NCBI RefSeq assembly: GCF_000208745.1
Contig: NC_030857.1
Location: 16,448,950 to 16,512,949, forward strand
Direction: 5' to 3'
Length of the DNA: 64,000 nt
Source: Theobroma cacao
Lineage: Eukaryota > Streptophyta > Magnoliopsida > Malvales > Malvaceae
The notes beneath the pieces are model-generated. The model had not been told where the DNA came from and searched no databases. It worked only from the letters and a program-made list of their open reading frames with translations. Both the position numbers and the translations under genes were made by a program. Of this stretch, positions 58,356 through 64,000 are shown piece by piece (position 1 is the first letter of the stretch; the number at the start of each line of letters is the position of its first letter).

Positions 58356-59609
58356 TAAACTTTGCAATAACAGAAATGCAAGCTGCTAAATATTCTATTA
58401 TATGTACAAATTTTGAAGTGGCCATGTCCCCATGCCATAATCTCGTTTATTCCCGTTGAAGATATAAAGAAGAGTGAGGAGCTCCAAGGCTTGCAAAGAA
58501 TAAATAATGGTAGGTTACTGCGGTGGAATGATTCCCTTGCATGGTAGCAATAAAAAGGGGAGGCATTTCCATTTATTATATCTTTGGAATATTGAACAAG
58601 GCAAACTTTCCCATCCACGCCTAATATTATTTCAGGGTAGTGGCTGGCAACTTAATTCCTACCTTTTTTTAAAAGCTCTACAGCCTACAAATTGGCTTTT
58701 TCCTTCTCAGAAGAAGCTAACCAAAACCAGCATCAATTTGCTCCTGCATTTCCATCAGAGATTCATAACTTTCTTTTTTCCCGTCAATTTGTTTGTTTAT
58801 TTGACAAATAAACATCTTTTCTATTTTGGGTTTAGCTCATTATGATTAGGATACGTTTAATCGTTACAATTTGATCATACCGATCATCTATTCTCGCTCT
58901 CTATATATATATATATCATAATGATCATTAATTCTCACAACTCAATTTTCATATTCTAATTATAGTTTTAGCTCCAAATATGACTCATCAAAAGGATCGT
59001 ATCTAAGGGGATTCATAATTCCTAAAATCCATATAAAGAAATTCTAAAGAACAAAGATCCTCACCAATTAAAGTATGTTTTCAATGTTTTAGCAGGTTAG
59101 AAAATGAAACCCAATACACAAGACCTCTACTACTCATAGAGGGTCAATATATATTATTCAATTCCAACGTGTATTTAACTTACAATCAAATATTCCTTCA
59201 TGTGGAGTATAAGTGGACCATGAACTGTAATTGAGATTAATTAATTATTAAATTTCATTTGTATCTGCCCATTCTCCTGCTTATTAATATCAATTGTGAG
59301 CATGGAGTTAATGTGGCATGAAAACAAACAACTCTTTTTTCCCCAAAAGCTATATATAGACTATAAGTGTATGTTGAGCAAGGACAGCCAGAATGATTGC
59401 AGTTTCTGATCTTTACGAAATTCATTCTCTCAAGGAATATTTATATTTGGGTGAGGGAGAGGGATAATCAATCCCAGACTCAGTAGCCCATACTATTCAT
59501 TTTATTTCCATCTTTTTTACATGTACTCTATCCCAACCTTATCATTCATTCATGGCACTCAACTCATACCTTCCATCCGGATTATCCAATCTTCAACATT
59601 TATTTAAAT
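58356..59609. other. Intergenic, no supported gene
   Basis: AT-rich with a TA run near 58904. The 112-codon plus frame at 58507-58845 has no motif and AT-driven composition. Confidence 0.5.
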
Positions 59610-60097
59610 ATATTATCTAAGAAAGTTTTTAATTTATTTAAATAAATTTTTATTTTTTATCACGTTTAATTAAATTTTTATATATTTTTTTTCAAATAAA
59701 GCTCTTGTACTTTTATTTTAAGTTAAATAAACATTTATAATTAATGAGTAACTACTTATCATTCTATATCATGTGACATTGATTGGGTATACTGACATAC
59801 CATTATAAACAATGACATGACATATTGAATGGTATGATGATATGATCAAGTAACATTTTTTATCATCCTCCTCAAGTCAACACCATGTAAGTGTAAAATG
59901 ACAAATAATATTTAGATTAATGTAATCAGTTAATCATTCAAATCTCATTTTTTAAATAAGAAATCATGTACCAACTAATAAACCAAATGCTCGAAATAAT
60001 TATTTATAAGAATTTACTTAATTTAAAATAAAAATATAAAAACTTAATTAAACATAAAAAAAAAAAATCTATAAACTTACCTAAGCAAATATTATAT
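59610..60097. mobile_element. TIR element, family B, copy 5
   Basis: It contains 'atcacgtttaattaaatttt', 'cttttattttaagttaaat' and the inverted 'aatttaaaataaaaatata' with 'aattaaacataaaaa', ending 'agcaaatattatata'. It is larger than the other copies because of extra central sequence. Confidence 0.65.
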
Positions 60098-62136
60098 ATT
60101 GGTGCAGGAATTGCTAGATATTGGTTTTCATTGGGAGGGATGGATGTAATTACAATATATTTGATTTAAAACAATGAAGCGACAAACATGTGCGGGGATT
60201 CAACATCATACCTTTCATCTAAATTTCACTTTTTTGATTGAAAGCCTGAAGGGTAAAATCAGTTAAAAGTTGAGGAAGCGCGTTTTTGCCACAGAGCCTG
60301 CTAATTCCAGGCATTAATTAAGACAACCCCTTTAAGTATGGCCTTCCAAACACAAAAAGCTTGCTTCTTTCAACTAATATAATTAACTTAACCTTGTTGC
60401 TTCAATCATTGAGTAGTCAAAAAAGTTATGGTTTTGGGAAGTGACCTGCATATGGGGGATTGGGCAAAAGAAGCCTGGTTCGTGGGGTCACAAGGCAGCA
60501 AATCTGTTTTTCAATGAGTCGAGGAATTATTGATGCATTCTTTACAAGGAAGAGCGCGTCAATCATTTTCCCAGGCCGGAAACAAGGGTCAACAAGTTGC
60601 ATGGGATTCCCTAATGCAGGAATTTTGATTGTGAGAGGATTGCTGGTAGGTGAGCTGCATAGTCATTTCTTGTCAAACCCAATGAAAGAGAGAGCTGCTC
60701 TGCTGCATGTGAGCTTGGAATGGTTTTTGGACCCCATCCTCCATTGTCTGCTTTTGCCAATGGTGCCGACACCACCCCATGATACCATCAAGAACGTTCA
60801 TCTCGATTACCAATTTTCAACTTGTTTGTTTTCATGAATCAAGGTAGACTTCAAATGGGACAGCAACAACAAGGAATGTAACTTCCCTACACATGCAAAT
60901 AAGCTTTATGTACTGCTTACTTGTCCCTTGTACCTCGTTCTTTGTTAAATCTGTCACTTTAAAAACTGTAATTAGGCAGTTCATGATATCTTATCCTCAA
61001 TTCCATTGGGCACCAAAAAGAGTTTTAGAAAAGAAATGCTCTATATATTTTACACTTTGACCTACAAAAGTTAAGTAAAGACAGCTTATGCATTTCAACA
61101 AAGCAAATGATCCAGGAACTAACAATTCCCTTTTTTCGCTAGGGATCTTGGTTTAGGATTCCTTTTCCACTCAAGAGGAGATTCTGAAGAAAGTAACAAG
61201 ATTGAGGTGTTCAAAGGTAAGAGTGAAGCAATCTGGGGAAAATTTTTTTAGGTTGCAGGTTATGCCATTGCAGTGTAATAATACTTTCATATCAAAATCT
61301 AATTTTCTCTTACCTTGATCTCAGCCAAAGCATGAAGGGCTTAAAGAACGCTGAATCTAAGCAAAAGCAGCATCAGAAAACCAGATCCCATTTCTCTTTG
61401 CCGAAGCTCTATCCTGACCTGTGAGTCTGGAAGCATCAAGTATCAACTCATCTATGAATTTGAGGTTTAAGACTTCGATTCAAAAGTTTTCACCTCGATC
61501 TGCTGAGGCGGTTTTCAAGGCCTTTTTCCTTATTAATCTAGGAAAGGTATTTATTCCAGACTCTATGGTTACACATGCATAACGAAGTTACATGGTAAAT
61601 GATCCAATTAGTTTAGAAAAATATCATGAATCACAAGCAATATTGATAACCAGAACATATGTCGACACTGTATAGAGCAAATATTCAGAACTAAGACTTT
61701 ACAGACAAAATGAACAAATCCTAAGAAGCAGTTACAAAGAAATCTTAAAAGGTAAAAATTGAGAGAAATTTAACAAGCAGTTTGATATTTTCTTTTATAA
61801 GTAGGAGTACTGATTGAACAAAATGACTTTACATATGCAATTTAAGACCTCCAAGCAAATAGACTCAAAACACATAAACTGATAAATTCATACCATTCTG
61901 CGCTATGCAAACACAACACCATTCTGCGCTATGCAAACACAACACACTAGACTATTCTTCTTCAAACGCTTTCAACCAGTCACAAGTGCCATGTGTTTAT
62001 TTTTGTATGAAGTAACCATCCTTATGTTGTGCTTCCTTAACTTCGGCAACAGCAACAAACAAATGGTGATGCAATCTGAACAGCCCGTCTGGATGTTTCA
62101 ATCATGGGGCGTTCGAAAGGGGCTACCTTCGCATTC
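60098..62136. other. Intergenic; GC-richer island with an unrecognised 125-codon frame
   Basis: At 60460-60837 (+) the DNA is clearly less AT-rich than its surroundings and holds a 125-codon frame (MGKRSLVRGV...). The complement is also largely open here. Neither translation shows a motif I recognise, so I do not call a gene. A 27-bp perfect tandem duplication sits at 61894-61947. The part next to 62137 is probably 3' untranslated region. Confidence 0.45.
61894..61947. repeat. 27-bp perfect tandem duplication
   Basis: 'cattctgcgctatgcaaaca' plus 'caacac' occurs twice head to tail. Confidence 0.95.
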
Positions 62137-62544
62137 TCAATAAGTAGATTCATGAGATGGACTATCTGCATGCATGTCCATTGAGGAATCATTGGAGCTG
62201 AGAGGATTAGAATCCCTAGTCTGGTGTTGGAGAAAGTTAGATTCATGATTCCTGGCTCCATTTCCTGAGGGCAGACCACCATTAGGACAGTAGCCTCCCT
62301 GAGAAATGTGATAATGCTGAAGACTCTGACGAACAGGACTTGATAAAGCATTTGAGAAAACTAAATTCTTCGGCTGCTGATCACACTGGTCAGGTCGAGT
62401 TCCCAGCCCAGCAGTTTGGCCAGATGAGCCTGAAGAGACCATGAAATTGGTATTCATAAAGTGCATTGTAGGCTGGGAATGCTGATGTTGGCTTGGTGCT
62501 CTCGGTGACATGGGAGGCTCCTCTCCACAGTAGTCTAGCTCATT
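62137..62544 (-). CDS. C-terminal exon of a Ser/Gln-rich plant protein (partial gene)
   Basis: The exon starts in phase 0 after a clear acceptor (tctccttgcag, 62545-62555) and encodes 135 residues to the stop at 62137. It begins 'NELDYCGEEPPMSPRAPSQH', followed by 'FMVSSGSSGQTAGLGTRPDQ', 'KNLVFSNALSSPVRQSLQHY' and the C terminus 'SSMDMHADSPSHESTY'. It is low complexity, polar and probably disordered, with SP/TP phosphorylation sites. It resembles a conserved C-terminal tail of plant nuclear or regulatory proteins, but I cannot name the family. Upstream exons should lie to the right and may be lost in the N gap. An in-frame Met at 62559 is inside the presumed intron, so it is not taken as a start. 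Confidence 0.75.
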   Translation of the reverse strand, partial: NELDYCGEEPPMSPRAPSQHQHSQPTMHFMNTNFMVSSGSSGQTAGLGTRPDQCDQQPKNLVFSNALSSPVRQSLQHYHISQGGYCPNGGLPSGNGARNHESNFLQHQTRDSNPLSSNDSSMDMHADSPSHESTY

Positions 62545-63909
62545 CTGCAAGGAGATCATAAAATTTTCAGGTTTTCAGAATATAGTAAAGATAATTATCA
62601 GTTACACAAAGAGCAAAGGATCAGAAAACACACAAGCGTGAGGTATGCCAAAAAAGGTTCCCACACTTCAAAAGCGAGAACCTATTCATGCCATCTTTGC
62701 AATAAACACAGAAATGCTTGCACATATCTTTTGAGGCCAAAACTAGAATATTAAAACCTAACTAACAATTTTCTGATTCCAAACGTAATCAATACTTTCA
62801 CCATCACGGTAATGGTGTCACACAAGTTGTCCGAAAGTTGACATAAACCTGATTATTGTGCGGACTCAACTACTGAATAACAGCATAATAACTCCTCTCA
62901 ATAACTCTTTCTTATTCAAAATATGAGAAATAAACAAAACAGACTCGAAATAAGAGACATCTACTACTAAATCGTAGGTTTCGAACATATGAATAAACTA
63001 TCATCCAAATAAGAAACTGAAAATTAGTTCTTATGGCATATCCTATAACTAAGGGTCACCTCTATTACGGATAAATCCATATCATAAGACAACTGCCCTG
63101 GCAATTAAGGGTTTCAGCAGTTCCTAGTGACATAGACCTGACTGCAAGCCTGTCCAGACCTCTCCCTAACAGACATTTCAGTGACTGGTTTTGGTCATGT
63201 TACTAAAAGAAAGAGGTACAATGATTTCATAATGATGTGTTTACAGCCACCATCAGAGAGAATAGTATATTCATCAAATAGCAAAGTTTCAGGAGATTAA
63301 CCCAAGCTTATTATGGATGCACAAGGACCATTTGTTTTATAATAAAAATATTCAGGAATATTCACAAATCAATTAAATATATTTAAGACTAAAATCATTA
63401 GATATAAAAAGGGATAAAACTCAATTTAGCTCCCAAACCTTAGGGAAATGCCTAAGTGGTACCTATATTAAAAAAATGTTTAATGTGATACCCGAATATA
63501 TTTTGTGTATCAATCTACCTCAATTAATAACATGGTTAACGAAATCTATCAACATAGTTTCTAAACAATCAAAATGTGACACGTGACAAGAAAATGCCAC
63601 ATCACCCAACAGACAGTTTCAACTTGCACATGTGGCACACACGTGGCTGCCATGTATCATAATTTTTTAAAATAAAAAATAAATATTAAAAAATATTTTG
63701 AAAAAAAAATAGAAACCTTTTATAAAAATTCTTTTTTTTTCCTTTCCTTCTCTCTCCTCTCCTTCATCTTCTCTCTCAACCCCACTCCTAATGGCAGAAT
63801 CCAGCCAATCACCAACTAAATTTGCTCAGCCGAGGTCAGATACAGCATTTGTAGGCTGAATATGACCTTCAACACATGGCAGATCCTGCTTATTTCAGAC
63901 CAATTCCGG
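62545..63909. other. Probable intron of the partial gene, with a repeat at its right end
   Basis: No exon could be recognised on the minus strand. A repeat-like segment at about 63421-63660 ('aactcaatttagctcccaaa', 'tgtggcacacacgtggc') looks like a non-autonomous element. It is followed by a (CT)-rich stretch and a short plus frame beginning ATGGCAGAATCC (63791) that ends after 22 codons. Confidence 0.4.
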
Positions 63910-64000
63910 NNNNNNNNNNNNNNNNNNNNNNNNNNNNNNNNNNNNNNNNNNNNNNNNNNNNNNNNNNNNNNNNNNNNNNNNNNNNNNNNNNNNNNNNNNN
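63910..64000. other. Assembly gap (N run)
   Basis: Ninety-one undetermined bases up to the end of the window. Confidence 1.

Noticed and set aside
58507..58845. 112-codon open frame
   Set aside because: Composition driven by T-rich sequence, no motif, no promoter or splice evidence.
60735..60780. Complement resembling a P-loop (GVGTIGKS) and, on the plus strand, a miR482/2118-like string
   Set aside because: The P-loop stands alone without NB-ARC context, and the microRNA-like segment lacks a fitting close hairpin partner (only an 11-base match about 300 bp away).
60460..60837. 125-codon frame as a bona fide gene
   Set aside because: No recognisable domain and the opposite strand is equally open; kept only as a finding.
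1..64000. CRISPR arrays, bacterial-type operons, tRNA or rRNA genes
   Set aside because: No regular direct repeats with unique spacers, no tRNA cloverleaf or rRNA conserved core was seen; the window is plant nuclear DNA.

Overview
This is a stretch of plant nuclear DNA. It is AT-rich and has intron-containing genes, and most of it is nested LTR retrotransposons. The recognisable genes are plant-specific: one-helix protein OHP2, a DUF3511 protein and a myristoylated CDK-like kinase. A eudicot is likely, but the species cannot be fixed from the sequence alone. The last 91 bases are an N gap, and there is a single N at 33106 in an AT microsatellite.

Region 1 (1-32033) is heterochromatin-like and has no intact gene. 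Its left part is a long-LTR element cut by the window edge (1-2748). Next comes a three-layer nest: a SIRE-type Copia LTR (3560-12455) is split by a Ty3/gypsy element (4679-12126, duplication TGTTT), whose gag gene is in turn split by a 4.0-kb solo LTR (7016-11021, duplication TCATT). A LINE tail, an inverted pair of plant-mobile-domain (PMD) fragments and a fold-back element follow. The right part is one old Copia-type element of 16.2 kb (15833-32033, duplication RTATT, minus strand). Its 3' LTR and internal region each received a 2.5-2.9 kb solo LTR, and its internal region also holds a third LTR of its own family in opposite orientation, inside an array of about 180-bp tandem repeats. Its internal domain looks non-coding, like a large retrotransposon derivative (LARD).

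Region 2 (32034-63909) is gene-bearing. In order it holds: a DUF3511 gene (+, 36139-36402); a seven-exon CDK-like Ser/Thr kinase (-, 38856-43499); a small tail-anchored coiled-coil protein (+, 45705-45959) in head-to-head arrangement with the kinase; OHP2 (-, two exons, 46433-48796); a two-exon protein ending in a CaaX prenylation box (-, 51721-54981); and the last exon of a Ser/Gln-rich protein (-, 62137-62544) that continues towards the gap. Splice junctions were assigned by reading GT/AG borders that keep frame and family homology.

The space between and inside these genes is occupied by two families of non-autonomous terminal-inverted-repeat elements. One is AT-rich with GC-rich GAGC/GCTC cores (4 copies). 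The other is about 400-490 bp (5 copies, one inside an intron of the CaaX gene). OHP2 acts in thylakoid photosystem assembly and the kinase is probably a plasma-membrane-anchored signalling enzyme. No operon-like functional link between neighbours is expected or seen.
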